From positions 1 through 64,000 of the forward strand of contig NZ_LGKP01000013.1 in the NCBI RefSeq assembly GCF_001306135.1: a stretch of DNA of 64,000 nt, written 5' to 3'. Both the position numbers and the translations under genes were made by a program. Position 1 is the stretch's first letter, and each line of letters starts with the position of its first letter. Below, piece after piece: positions 35,836-44,986 of the stretch. The DNA comes from Herpetosiphon geysericola (GTDB lineage: Bacteria; Chloroflexota; Chloroflexia; Chloroflexales; Herpetosiphonaceae). The notes under the pieces are model-generated. The model was not told where the DNA came from and made no database searches. It saw only the letters and a list, made by a program, of their open reading frames with translations.

Positions 35836-36477
35836 TTAGGAAGTTTCAGTTGAGCGATCAAGCGGTTTTGGCTGTTTATGTTGGCGCTGTTGCCAACGGC
35901 GGAATGCTGGCAAGCGCAACAATAAGAGAATGACAATCGCCAGGCCATACAGTAGCGGTTCGCGCACATCAGCCTTGACTAACCAGACATAATGCAACAC
36001 TGCTAAGCCAGCGATTAGATAAACCAGCCGATGTAAAAGCCGCCAGCGCTTGCCGAGCCGCCGCATCCAGCCTTTGGTCGAGGTAATGGCCAACGGAATG
36101 AGCAAGAGCCAGGCAATTAAGCCAACGATGATATAGCGTTTTTCGCCGATCGCCTCGCCGATAAACTCCCAATCGAAGCCATAATCCCAGGCCACAAAAA
36201 TCAACAGGTGCAAGCAAACATAGAAAAAAGCGTATAAGCCCAATGGTCGGCGCAACGCCGTGACCTGTTTAAATGGGGTAAAGGTCTTGATTGGCGTACA
36301 AACGAGTGAGAGCACCAAAATAATTAATGCAGTTTTGCCTGTGCGCAAGGTTGCTGCCTGAATCGGGTTGACAGTTAACTGATCGTTTAGATAATCGATA
36401 ATCAATAACCCAAACGGCACCAGACACCCGATATGGACCAAATAGCGTAGCCAATGACGTTTGAGTTGATTGAGCAT
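35836..36477 (-). CDS. msrQ: MsrQ, haem-binding membrane subunit of the MsrPQ methionine sulfoxide reductase
   Basis: This is a 213-residue protein; AAGGTAG precedes the ATG. Five to six hydrophobic helices match the ferric-reductase-like YedZ/MsrQ family. Conserved His residues lie in helices, including FYVCLHLLIFVAWDYG and RLLHRLVYLIAGLAVLHYVW, and act as haem ligands; VCTPIKTFT and LRRPLGLYAF are family hallmarks. It passes electrons across the membrane to MsrP. Its gene begins 12 bp after the msrP stop, so they form an operon. Confidence 0.92.
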   Translation of the reverse strand: MLNQLKRHWLRYLVHIGCLVPFGLLIIDYLNDQLTVNPIQAATLRTGKTALIILVLSLVCTPIKTFTPFKQVTALRRPLGLYAFFYVCLHLLIFVAWDYGFDWEFIGEAIGEKRYIIVGLIAWLLLIPLAITSTKGWMRRLGKRWRLLHRLVYLIAGLAVLHYVWLVKADVREPLLYGLAIVILLLLRLPAFRRWQQRQHKQPKPLDRSTETS

Positions 36478-36489
36478 GCAAGCTACCTT

Positions 36490-37392
36490 TTAATAATTGA
36501 CAGCTAAATCCATATCTTTGTACAACGAAGCGACTTCATCGGCGTAGCCATTGAAGGGCAAGGTGCGGCGGCGGCCTACCTCGCCAATGCGGCGCTCGCT
36601 GGATTGTGACCAACGTGGGTGGGGCACATCGGGATTAACATTGGCATAGAAGCCATATTCATCTGGCGCTGCGTTCATCCACAAACTGGTTGGTTGCTCG
36701 GCCACAAGCTCAATTTTGACGATCGATTTGATGCTTTTGAAGCCATATTTCCATGGCACGGCGAGGCGCAACGGCGCACCATTTTGGGGCAAAATAGGCT
36801 TACCATAGACTCCAGTTGCCATCAAGGTCAAATCGTTCATCGCTTCGTCGAGCCGCAAGCCCTCGACATAGGGCCAAGTGTAGTAGCTGCTATTTTGGCC
36901 GGGCATTTCTTCGGGGCGCATCACGGTTTCAAAGCGCACATATTTGGCAGCGCTGGTTGGCTCAACTTGTTTCAACAAGCCAGCAAGGCTAAATCCCGTC
37001 CAAGGAATGACCATCGACCAGCCTTCGACACAGCGCAAACGATACACTCGTTCTTCTTGAGTAAACTGCTTAAGCAAATCTTCGATTGCAAAGGTTTGGG
37101 GTTTGTTGACCAAGCCGCCAACTTCAACCGTCCATGGCGTGGTAGTGAAGTTTTTGGATTTTGCGGCAACTGCTTCTTTATCGGTGCTAAATTCATAAAA
37201 ATTGTTGTAGTTGATGATCGATTCGTAGGGAGTTTGCACATCAACGCCAGCTGGCAGATTGCTGGTGTCTTCGCTGCCGCAGGCGGCTAACAGCGCGGCG
37301 CTGCCAACCAAGGCCGCTGCGCCCTTAATAAATTGGCGGCGCGAATGGAACAACGCTTCGGGAGTTATCTCCGATGAGGGAATCTTTTTCAT
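36490..37392 (-). CDS. msrP: MsrP, molybdopterin-dependent protein methionine sulfoxide reductase
   Basis: This is a 300-residue protein. ATG 37392 is preferred (AAGGA 8 bp upstream) to TTG 37416 or ATG 37401. The N-terminus has a twin-arginine signal (SRRQFIKG), and its hydrophobic part ends LLAACG, a lipobox with Cys38. Molybdenum-site Cys lies in [15 protein letters not shown], and [17 protein letters not shown] belongs to the cofactor domain (YedY family). It reduces oxidised methionines in exported proteins using electrons from MsrQ. The lipobox suggests membrane anchoring, unlike the soluble E. coli protein. Confidence 0.93.
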   Translation of the reverse strand: MKKIPSSEITPEALFHSRRQFIKGAAALVGSAALLAACGSEDTSNLPAGVDVQTPYESIINYNNFYEFSTDKEAVAAKSKNFTTTPWTVEVGGLVNKPQTFAIEDLLKQFTQEERVYRLRCVEGWSMVIPWTGFSLAGLLKQVEPTSAAKYVRFETVMRPEEMPGQNSSYYTWPYVEGLRLDEAMNDLTLMATGVYGKPILPQNGAPLRLAVPWKYGFKSIKSIVKIELVAEQPTSLWMNAAPDEYGFYANVNPDVPHPRWSQSSERRIGEVGRRRTLPFNGYADEVASLYKDMDLAVNY

Positions 37393-37566
37393 GCTCAGCA
37401 TCCTTATAACTAGCAACCACTAACCCAACCTACGTTTGGCTAGCCCAAATAGATCCACGTTGCTGTTGTTAGTATAGGGCTGAGATATTAATAGAGTATT
37501 ACACCACGCTTACAGCTTACGATCAATTGCAACGATGCTAAACCAAGCGCCATCAACATGCATTAA

Positions 37567-37606
37567 ATAAAAACGCCACACTGATAGTTGATTGGCTATC
37601 AGTGTG
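37567..37606 (-). terminator. Rho-independent terminator after the methyltransferase gene
   Basis: On the minus strand, a perfect 11-bp stem CACACTGATAG/CTATCAGTGTG is followed by GCGTTTTTATTT. Confidence 0.9.
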
Positions 37607-37614
37607 ACTTTGAA

Positions 37615-38403
37615 CTATTGCGCTACAATGCCTTTGATCGCATTGACATGGGCGTGAAGCGTGATCTGGCCATTGGTTTCAAGCGGTAGAGATGCGCGGA
37701 TCTGGGTTTGGAAGGCTTGTTGCTCAGCGGCACTCATGGCATTCAGTTGTGGGCCAACGCTGGGTGCGCCAAGCACAGTTTGCCAATAATCAGCAAAATC
37801 AACAAACGTGCGGGTTACGCTGATGACTTCGCTTTCAAGATTCATCAGGCCTGCCTGTTGCCAAAGCTCTTGCATAACCGCCATTTGCGAGGCCTCGGCG
37901 CTCGGCGGACGTGGCACGCTGATGCCTGTATTAACCAAAGCTGCTTGTAACGAGGCATAGGGAAAGCCGCCGCCAAGCATATCCCAAGCGTAGGCCGCAA
38001 CGGTTCCGCCTGGGGCAACCACCCGTGCCATTTCGGCAACGCCTTTGGCAGGCTCTGGCACAAAGAAAATCACCAAGGGCATAACGGCGATATTGACACT
38101 GTTAGCATCCAAAGGCAGGTTTTGGGCATCGCCTTCCTCCAGTTTGACTGGATAATCTGCCAAGCGTTGGCGGGCATAGCCAATTTGGGCTGGTGCTGGA
38201 TCGATCCCCGTGACGGCGCTTGGTTGGCATTGTTTGAAGATTATTTCGGTAAACGCGCCGTTGCCACAGCCAACATCAAGCCAGCTTAAGCCGTTTTGCG
38301 GAGCGAGCCAAGCCAGAAATTTGGCTGCTACCAGTTGGCTCCATACACCCATATAGCGCTCATAGCTTGCGCCATCGTCGAAGCGAATTTGATCGTTTGA
38401 CAT
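37615..38403 (-). CDS. Class I SAM-dependent methyltransferase
   Basis: This is a 262-residue protein from ATG 38403 (GAGG 7 bp upstream); an in-frame GTG lies at 38418. Motif I is WLDVGCGNGAFTE, the acidic residue after strand 2 is GIDPAP, and EEGDAQNLPLD and ARVVAPGGTVAAYAWDM follow in order. This is the Methyltransf_11/25 group. The substrate is unknown. It is a single-gene unit with its own terminator. Confidence 0.9.
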   Translation of the reverse strand: MSNDQIRFDDGASYERYMGVWSQLVAAKFLAWLAPQNGLSWLDVGCGNGAFTEIIFKQCQPSAVTGIDPAPAQIGYARQRLADYPVKLEEGDAQNLPLDANSVNIAVMPLVIFFVPEPAKGVAEMARVVAPGGTVAAYAWDMLGGGFPYASLQAALVNTGISVPRPPSAEASQMAVMQELWQQAGLMNLESEVISVTRTFVDFADYWQTVLGAPSVGPQLNAMSAAEQQAFQTQIRASLPLETNGQITLHAHVNAIKGIVAQ

Positions 38404-38742
38404 AACATCCTCAACCACACATTAAATCTATACTGCCACTATAGGTGCATTGAAGGGGTTTTTCAAGAGTGTTGGAGGTTGGGCATCGGGGTCAGGGGTT
38501 AGGGGGTGCTATCATTGGGTAGCTGAAAGACCAGCGTTGATTGGCATTCCTCACCTTCATGCAATTCGTGGAATTCGTGGCAAACAAGCTGCTTCGCGGT
38601 TCCTGATCCCTGACCGCTCATCCCTGACACCTTTCATGCGAACGACCGATTGACAAGCTATGGCTTGAGCTTCTAGACTAAGAACGTTGCTTAATTGATT
38701 GAGCAGCACGCGTAATCCTCATTGTGGTGCATAACCGGAGTT
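38404..38742. other. Gene-free stretch with short repeat debris
   Basis: No gene was found. It contains AATTCGTGGAATTCGTGG-type echoes like those after the 122-bp repeats near 4350. It also contains an inverted repeat GGTCAGGG (38490-38497) / CCCTGACC (38608-38615). Confidence 0.5.
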
Positions 38743-38746
38743 ATGA

Positions 38747-39148
38747 ATGAACCAGGCAACTAGCGACGACATTGCGGCAATTCAGCAAGCGGCCCTCGAC
38801 TATTTGGAATCTCAGCATACGCTCAACCCTGAACAAATGCAGCGCAGTATTCATCCGCGCATGGTCAAACGCACGGTCTGGACGCATCGCGGCACTGGCA
38901 AGGAATATTTGCGCGAAGCAAGCGCCGAAGAGATGATTTTGCTAGCGGCAAGTTACAATCAGGCAGGCGATAAGTTTCCGCCAAATCCACAAAAAACCGT
39001 TGAAATTCTCGATGTGCAAGGCGTTGTTGCCAGCGTAAAGTTGACCGCTGATGAGTGGATCGATTATATGCATATTGTCAAAATCAATGATCACTGGACG
39101 GTCGTCAATGTGCTGTGGGCCTATCACGATCTCGCGGCCCACCGCTAA
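38747..39148 (+). CDS. NTF2-like protein, putative lumazine-binding/DUF4440 type
   Basis: This is a 133-residue protein; CCGGAG precedes the ATG. An N-terminal helix pair (IAAIQQAALDYLESQHTLN), then MQRSIHPRMVKRTVW, and C-terminal strands ending DHWTVVNVLWAYHD match the small NTF2-like fold (SnoaL/lumazine-binding superfamily). Members are enzymes or binding proteins with a deep pocket. No catalytic residue can be assigned. A terminator separates it from the large ATPase gene. Confidence 0.75.
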   Translation: MNQATSDDIAAIQQAALDYLESQHTLNPEQMQRSIHPRMVKRTVWTHRGTGKEYLREASAEEMILLAASYNQAGDKFPPNPQKTVEILDVQGVVASVKLTADEWIDYMHIVKINDHWTVVNVLWAYHDLAAHR

Positions 39149-39168
39149 TGGACGCATATTGATCGATG

Positions 39169-39212
39169 ATTGCGTGGTTGATGATTTGTGATCCAACAGC
39201 CACGCAATTTTC
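39169..39212 (+). terminator. Terminator after the NTF2-like gene
   Basis: A 9-bp stem ATTGCGTGG/CCACGCAAT is followed by TTTT-C. It spans the first codons of the longest frame of the next gene, which supports the later start at 39259. Confidence 0.7.
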
Positions 39213-39258
39213 CTGCAAGCTGGCCGAAGTTTGTTTTTGTAGCTTAGAGAGAAGCAGA

Positions 39259-42200
39259 ATGTCAATTAATGAACATGAACTACGGGCAGCAGCGATGCAT
39301 CGCGAAAGCGTGCGCTTGCTCCAGCTTCGGTTAGCTGGCTTCGTTGGGCGAGTGACGGAACAAGCAGCAATTAATCAGTTAATCGCCCAAACCTGCCCGA
39401 CAGGCGGCTATGTCTTGGTGACTGGCGGTGCTGGCGAAGGCAAAAGCAGCCTCATCGCCCAATTAATCGTGCGTGCAGGCTTGGAGCATACGCCGCATCA
39501 CTTTATTGCCCTTACCCCGGGCCGCGCCTATCAACTCGATCTGTTGCGCAGCATCGTTGCCCAATTAATGCTTAAGCACAATTTGACCAATGGCTATTTT
39601 CCTACCGACAGTTACCCTGCACTACGCTTGGAATTTGGGCGCATACTACAAACGCTCTCGGAGAGCGGCATTACCGAAACAATCTATCTTGATGGCTTGG
39701 ATCAGCTGCAACCAGAAGTTGATGGTAGTCGCGATTTGACGTTTTTGCCCTTGCGGCTGCCGCCGGGGATTGTAATTGTGCTTGGCGCAAGGCCCAACGA
39801 GAGCCTTGCAAGCCTGGCACTTGAACAGGGCGTGATTTACAGCGTGCCGCCTTTGAGCGAGGCCGATGCGATTACCCGTTGGCAAATGCTGCAACCAGCG
39901 CTTGAATCGCACCGATTACAACAATTAGCCCAAGCGCTCAAGGGCAATGCCTTGTTGGTGGAGTTGGCAGCGCGGGCTATGAGCACAATGCCTGTTGCTG
40001 AAGTTGTGCCCATCATCGACCAAAGCATTGCTGATTCGACCAATCTGTTTCGGCTGAGTTTGGCACGGATTCAAGCCCTCGCGCCAACCGAATGGCACAT
40101 GATCATGCGGCCCAGCTTGGCGGTTTTGTTGGTGAGCCAAGAGCCATTGACGCCCGCCTTGCTCGCAGCAATACTTGATCAACCAGTCGCAGCGCTGTCA
40201 GCACCGATCGCGCTGCTCGCAGGTTGGGTCAGTACTGCCGCCGATCAGCGCTTAGTATTGCGCCATTTGTTGTTTCATGCCTATTTGCAAGATCACGAAT
40301 TTACGCCCCTTGAACTGCGCGAATGGCATAGCCGAATGGCCGACTGGTGTGGAGCTGAGCTTGATGCAATTTGGCAGGAGAGCAGCGATCCCGTCGAACA
40401 GGCACGGCGCTGGTATGCACGCCAGCATTACATTACCCACTTGGCGCAAGCAGAGCGTTGGGCTGATTTGTGGCAGGTGATTGATGCAGGCGATTATGGA
40501 GCGCAGAAAATTCGCTTTGAGCCAAGCACGCGCTTGTATGGCCTCGATTTGGATCGGGCGCGCGAGAGTGTGATTGCAGCAGGCCAAAGCCTTGAACAGC
40601 AGCTTGAACTATTGCCGCGACTGTGGCGCTATAGCCTGCTGCGCACCAACCTCACCAGCCATGCAGATCAATGGGATGATTATGTGTTTGTGATTTTAGC
40701 AGTGGTTGGGCGGGTAGCCGAAGCCTTGGCCCAGATTGAGATTTGCTCTGATCCAATGCGCCAAGTGCTTTTGTGGGCTTGGATTGTGCCGTATGCAGAG
40801 CCAGATCGCCGCTTGACGATCTTTCAGCGCATGGAGCAAGTTGCCCGCAGTATGCACGATCACCGAGAGCGGGATTATGCGCTGCATCAGCTTGCGCTAG
40901 CCTATGCTGATAACGATATGCTAGATCAGGCATTATCAATTGCACGCACGCTTGACGATACTCGCGATCAAACCTTGGCTCATTGCGTAGAAACGGCAAT
41001 CAATCAAGTTAATTTAGCCCAAGCTGCGGGTATTATTAAGCAGATTCAAGTTCCAAAGTATCAGCTTAAGAGTGCAGTACTTTTGGCGACGACGTTAATT
41101 GCGGTTGCTGAATTTGCACAAGCACGCCAATTATTAACCGAAACTATTCCCTTTGCTTATTCTGAGCATGTGGTCATACTCAACGCTATGCTTGCAACGG
41201 TCGAGTGGCGCGTTGGCAACCAGCAACAAGCCCAAGCATTGTTGATCAAGGCCCACGCCAGAAACGAACGATTGAACAATGAATCGCAACTCTTGGCGCT
41301 ACCAGCGTTGATTAAGGGTTACTTGAATCAAGGGAATTTGGCCAAAGCTCGGAGTTTACATACTGCAATCGAATCGGATCGTTTTCGGCGTGAATTGGTT
41401 TTGATCTATATTGAGCATAGTGATGGAGCAACTGCCGTTGATTTAGCGGCCACAATTACTGATTGGCACAGTCGCGATCCAGCCTATGCTGCGCTCGCTG
41501 AGTGGTATTGCACCCATGCTGAGCCTGATCTTGCAGAAACAATGATTCAACTGATTGTTGATCCGCATCTGCGGGTTGAATGTTATTGTTCGTTGGCGCG
41601 CAGCTATGGCAACTATGTACAAATTGATGAGTTGCTTGCTGCTGTGCGGCTGGCATTAGCTGAGCATGTTCAGAATTACAATACTGTAAAAAGTTTGCTG
41701 TCCATCGCCAACACCTATGCTGAGCACGCCATGCACGATCAGGCGCATAGCACGTTTGAGCAGGCATTAGCTACCATAGTTGATACCGCGACATCAAGAG
41801 TACTCGTCAATGAGCACATGTATCTATTGCGACTGTTAGCTCAAATGGTCAAGCATTATGACTACGCTGATCTTTGTCAGCAAGTCGTTCAAGCTGCCTT
41901 GTTAACTGGTCTTCAACCAGCATTTGAATATTCTTTGGAATTTGAGAAAGCCAAGATCTATCTCAACCATGGTGCTATTGATTCGGTGCGCCAGATTATT
42001 GATCAAGGTATAGCGCCATATTTGGCGGTTGACCTTTTCGAAATGCTCGCAACTCGGGCAATAGAGCAACAGGATTATGCTCAAACGCAACGCTATTTGC
42101 TTGCAGCCTTGCCCTACGCCAAAGCGGTTGATTCTACTACGCCGATTCGTTTGCTTTGTAACCTTGCCATCACAGCGTTGCCCAATGGATTTAAGTCACT

Positions 42201-43581
42201 CGGTGAAACCATGCTTCGTGAAGCTACCCAGCTATTGCCCACAATTGAAACTCAAACTAGGCAGACTTGGGCTGGTTCAGAGCTTGTACGTCAATATCAT
42301 TCCTATGGGATGTTAGCCGAGGCAAGTACGATTATCCAGGCAATGGCTACACCGAAATCGCGGTCGAGTATTATTCAATACCTCAGTAGTCGTTATGCTG
42401 CTAGTGGCGAGATTGAGCAAGCCTATACAATTCTACAGTTAGGATCATTTCATCCCGACGACTATCGGTCAAATCTCTGTGGAATTGTCATTCAAGCGCA
42501 TAAACTTGGTTTGGCCAAGCAGGCGCAAGCCTATTGGGCGGAAGTTATTGCTGCCTGTAACCAGATACCCGATCCAATCCGCAAGCTTCAGCAGATTAAG
42601 GATCTGGCGTTGCTTCAAATTTACTATGGCTCCAATCACTATCTTAGCAAATTATTAAATTCCATCAGAACTATGCGCTACCCAGTATCAAAAGAGTATG
42701 TTTATGTTGGCGTTCTTTGTGAAATTGCCCGAGCCTATGCGAAGCAAGGCAATTATGCTGCGTGTATTGATTGGTTGCGCTATGCGCATACCATTTCCCA
42801 ATCGATTGTTAGCCAAACCCGACCCAAAGTTGTTGCTTACCGCTACGTTGCTGCAACCTATCTTAACCATGCTCCTGATACAGATACCCAAGCATTTTTG
42901 ACTGATCTGCTAAGCCTCGCCGATGGCATAAAACCAAGCAGCTATGCAGACGATCTGTTTAATTGCTTGACTGAGATTTGTACTGATTACGCAGTGCGTG
43001 GCCATGCTGAGTTCTTTACCAAAGCCTATCAGTATGCATTGCAAATTTCAGAGGTTCAGAAACGTGCGCGGGCGCTTAGAACAGTTGCCAATGGCTATGC
43101 CGATGTTGATAATCGGCCTGCACTCCAAGCGCTGATTGCTGAAATACACCAAATGGCTCTTAATTTGGGGCTTGAAACTGTCGCCATGACCTATGCCAAA
43201 TGTGGCGATTTGGCCTTTGCTAAGGAGTTGATTATAAATGGCGATCCTTGGGAAGAAAAAGATTTTGTCTTGGAATATTTAGTGCCAGCGTTGTTACAAG
43301 CTGCTGATCCTATTAGCGCCTATGAGCTTGTGCCGAGCTTTAATTCGCTATCCAAACGAATCGAAGCTCTACGCCAGATTGTTGCTTACTATGTTGAACA
43401 GCAACAAATCGCCGAAAGTATCCAGCTTATTTATGCTGTATGGCGTAATTGCGCTGTTGCCGCTGAACTATGGGAACTGCGCACAATCGTGGAAGCGCTT
43501 GATTCCACCAACCCTTGGCTCTCGATCGCTTTGCTCGATGGCGTTCCATGGGTCGAGCAACAACTCCAGCGCTATGGCTAG
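39259..43581 (+). CDS. Large STAND-like P-loop ATPase with about 1000 residues of helical repeats
   Basis: This is a 1440-residue protein from ATG 39259 (AGAGAGAAG upstream). A short N-terminus leads to a P-loop domain at about residues 25-330: GFVGRVTEQAAINQL entry, Walker A TGGAGEGKSSLI, Walker B TIYLDGLDQL and a sensor-like VLGARPNES. A helical region follows and then a long array of TPR-like repeats to the end (many A-x-x-YA and ALxxA units, for example VEWRVGNQQQAQALLIKAHA). No receiver, DNA-binding or effector domain is evident at either end, which is unusual for STAND proteins. Function is unknown; a scaffold or signalling switch is likely. It is convergent with the tandem 165-residue genes. 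Confidence 0.75.
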   Translation: MSINEHELRAAAMHRESVRLLQLRLAGFVGRVTEQAAINQLIAQTCPTGGYVLVTGGAGEGKSSLIAQLIVRAGLEHTPHHFIALTPGRAYQLDLLRSIVAQLMLKHNLTNGYFPTDSYPALRLEFGRILQTLSESGITETIYLDGLDQLQPEVDGSRDLTFLPLRLPPGIVIVLGARPNESLASLALEQGVIYSVPPLSEADAITRWQMLQPALESHRLQQLAQALKGNALLVELAARAMSTMPVAEVVPIIDQSIADSTNLFRLSLARIQALAPTEWHMIMRPSLAVLLVSQEPLTPALLAAILDQPVAALSAPIALLAGWVSTAADQRLVLRHLLFHAYLQDHEFTPLELREWHSRMADWCGAELDAIWQESSDPVEQARRWYARQHYITHLAQAERWADLWQVIDAGDYGAQKIRFEPSTRLYGLDLDRARESVIAAGQSLEQQLELLPRLWRYSLLRTNLTSHADQWDDYVFVILAVVGRVAEALAQIEICSDPMRQVLLWAWIVPYAEPDRRLTIFQRMEQVARSMHDHRERDYALHQLALAYADNDMLDQALSIARTLDDTRDQTLAHCVETAINQVNLAQAAGIIKQIQVPKYQLKSAVLLATTLIAVAEFAQARQLLTETIPFAYSEHVVILNAMLATVEWRVGNQQQAQALLIKAHARNERLNNESQLLALPALIKGYLNQGNLAKARSLHTAIESDRFRRELVLIYIEHSDGATAVDLAATITDWHSRDPAYAALAEWYCTHAEPDLAETMIQLIVDPHLRVECYCSLARSYGNYVQIDELLAAVRLALAEHVQNYNTVKSLLSIANTYAEHAMHDQAHSTFEQALATIVDTATSRVLVNEHMYLLRLLAQMVKHYDYADLCQQVVQAALLTGLQPAFEYSLEFEKAKIYLNHGAIDSVRQIIDQGIAPYLAVDLFEMLATRAIEQQDYAQTQRYLLAALPYAKAVDSTTPIRLLCNLAITALPNGFKSLGETMLREATQLLPTIETQTRQTWAGSELVRQYHSYGMLAEASTIIQAMATPKSRSSIIQYLSSRYAASGEIEQAYTILQLGSFHPDDYRSNLCGIVIQAHKLGLAKQAQAYWAEVIAACNQIPDPIRKLQQIKDLALLQIYYGSNHYLSKLLNSIRTMRYPVSKEYVYVGVLCEIARAYAKQGNYAACIDWLRYAHTISQSIVSQTRPKVVAYRYVAATYLNHAPDTDTQAFLTDLLSLADGIKPSSYADDLFNCLTEICTDYAVRGHAEFFTKAYQYALQISEVQKRARALRTVANGYADVDNRPALQALIAEIHQMALNLGLETVAMTYAKCGDLAFAKELIINGDPWEEKDFVLEYLVPALLQAADPISAYELVPSFNSLSKRIEALRQIVAYYVEQQQIAESIQLIYAVWRNCAVAAELWELRTIVEALDSTNPWLSIALLDGVPWVEQQLQRYG

Positions 43582-43600
43582 AGAGCAATGAGTCTCTAGC
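43577..43600. terminator. Hairpin overlapping the stop of the large ATPase gene
   Basis: An 8-bp stem GCTAGAGA/TCTCTAGC includes the TAG stop codon. No T-run follows, so it is a weak or factor-dependent terminator. Confidence 0.4.
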
Positions 43601-43635
43601 AATTGAGACATTCAATCATTCATCGCAACACCCGA

Positions 43636-44133
43636 TTATGGCGTTGGCGTGCCTTCCAGTAACGGTGTGATCGTGACAACTTGGCCCTGCTGACAGTGCA
43701 ACTTTGATCGAAAACGGATGCTATTTAACTCCTGTTGCATACAGGGGCTAAACGTACAGAATTTCTCTCGTGTGTCTAGAAACGTGTCGCGCTCAAATCC
43801 CCGTTCGCGTGGGTTCCAAGGGTCCCTATGATTGCCACGGAGTGCGTCAGGATACTTCTCGCGATAATCCACGAGATATATCTGGTAAAGATAGAACTGA
43901 TCGCGGCTAATCCGGCCTTCGGCAAAGGCTTGGCGTAAAATATCCATTGAATACATGGTTGTTTGCATGGCACGTTGGGTGGCCATGGGCACGGGCACAA
44001 TCGCATTGCCACACACATCGGTTGTGGTTGGGCGCGCGAACCATGTTTCGGGCAGGATGGCAACGATAATGATTCCACTGAGCAGCAATCCAAGGCCAGC
44101 AAGCAACCAGCGCAGATGTTTGTTTTTGCCCAT
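43636..44133 (-). CDS. Unknown membrane-anchored protein, tandem copy 2
   Basis: This is a 165-residue protein from ATG 44133 (AAGGAAG upstream; the TTG at 44136 is not needed). One N-terminal membrane helix (about 8-28) is followed by an extracytoplasmic domain with four Cys (VCGN, EKFC, SPC, LHC) and a Thr/Pro tail. It is nearly identical to the gene at 44153-44650, 517 bp upstream. Differences include SG/GG in the helix, M/V, EL/KL and R/Q. It follows its twin by 19 bp. The domain is not recognised. Confidence 0.75.
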   Translation of the reverse strand: MGKNKHLRWLLAGLGLLLSGIIIVAILPETWFARPTTTDVCGNAIVPVPMATQRAMQTTMYSMDILRQAFAEGRISRDQFYLYQIYLVDYREKYPDALRGNHRDPWNPRERGFERDTFLDTREKFCTFSPCMQQELNSIRFRSKLHCQQGQVVTITPLLEGTPTP

Positions 44134-44152
44134 CAACGACTTCCTTTCTGCA

Positions 44153-44650
44153 TTATGGCGTTGGTGTGCGTTCCAGTAACGGTGTGATCGTGACAGCCTG
44201 GCCCTGCTGACAGTGCAGCTTTGATTGAAAACGGATGCTATTTAACTTCTGTTGTACACAGGGGCTAAACGTACAGAATTTCTCTCGTGTGTCTAGAAAC
44301 GTGTCGCGCTCAAATCCCCGTTCGCGTGGGTTCCAAGGGTCCCTATGATTGCCACGGAGTGCGTCAGGATACTTCTCGCGATAATCCACGAGATATATCT
44401 GGTAAAGATAGAACTGATCGCGGCTAATCCGGCCTTCGGCAAAGGCTTGGCGTAAAATATCCATTGAATACATGGTTGTTTGCATGGCACGTTGGGTGGC
44501 CATGGGCACGGGCACAATCGCATTGCCACACACATCGGTTGTGGTTGGGCGCGCGAACCATGTTTCGGGCAAGATGGCAGCGATAATGATGCCGCCGAGC
44601 AGCAATCCAAGGCCAGCAAGCAACCAGCGCAGATGTTTGGTTTTGCCCAT
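44153..44650 (-). CDS. Unknown membrane-anchored protein, tandem copy 1
   Basis: This is a 165-residue protein with the same layout as the next gene: a membrane helix, then a soluble domain with DQFYLYQIYLVDYREKYPD and NPRERGFERDTFLDTREK, four conserved Cys and a Thr/Pro end. AAGGAAG precedes ATG 44650. Identity over the whole reading frame plus the ribosome-binding site shows that the gene was duplicated in tandem recently. The partner and role are unknown. Confidence 0.75.
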   Translation of the reverse strand: MGKTKHLRWLLAGLGLLLGGIIIAAILPETWFARPTTTDVCGNAIVPVPMATQRAMQTTMYSMDILRQAFAEGRISRDQFYLYQIYLVDYREKYPDALRGNHRDPWNPRERGFERDTFLDTREKFCTFSPCVQQKLNSIRFQSKLHCQQGQAVTITPLLERTPTP

Positions 44651-44986
44651 CAACGGCTTCCTTTCCTGCTACTGCCCAATAGCATTGCCAACGCGGGCAC
44701 AAATGCATGCTATGAACTGTTGCGCATCTGCCCACACCATGCTGCATAATTAACCCAAACCCGTTTATGGGTGGATTGAGCATGAGTAGTGACGATTGCT
44801 ATGAATTTGACAACATTGATTGAGTTAGTGTATGGGGAAATCCCCTTCTTTCACGGTATAGGGTAGTTGATCGCTTGAGATTTGTCAATCATTTTTAAGT
44901 TTCAATTTTGGTATAGATTTGGCTGGGTTTAAACGCTAAAGGCAGCCAAAACACCAGTAGCCAAGCGCAATTTGCAAAGGAGGAGT
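44651..44986. other. Divergent intergenic region
   Basis: This 336-bp stretch lies between the tandem minus-strand pair and the plus-strand unknown gene and must hold both promoters. It is AT-rich around 44880-44930. No clear -35/-10 pair or operator could be assigned. Confidence 0.4.

Noticed and set aside
39259-43581. Calling the large P-loop protein an Avs-type antiphage STAND protein
   Set aside because: No N-terminal nuclease, protease or other effector domain is visible, and the neighbours are not defence genes. The evidence stops at a P-loop plus helical repeats.
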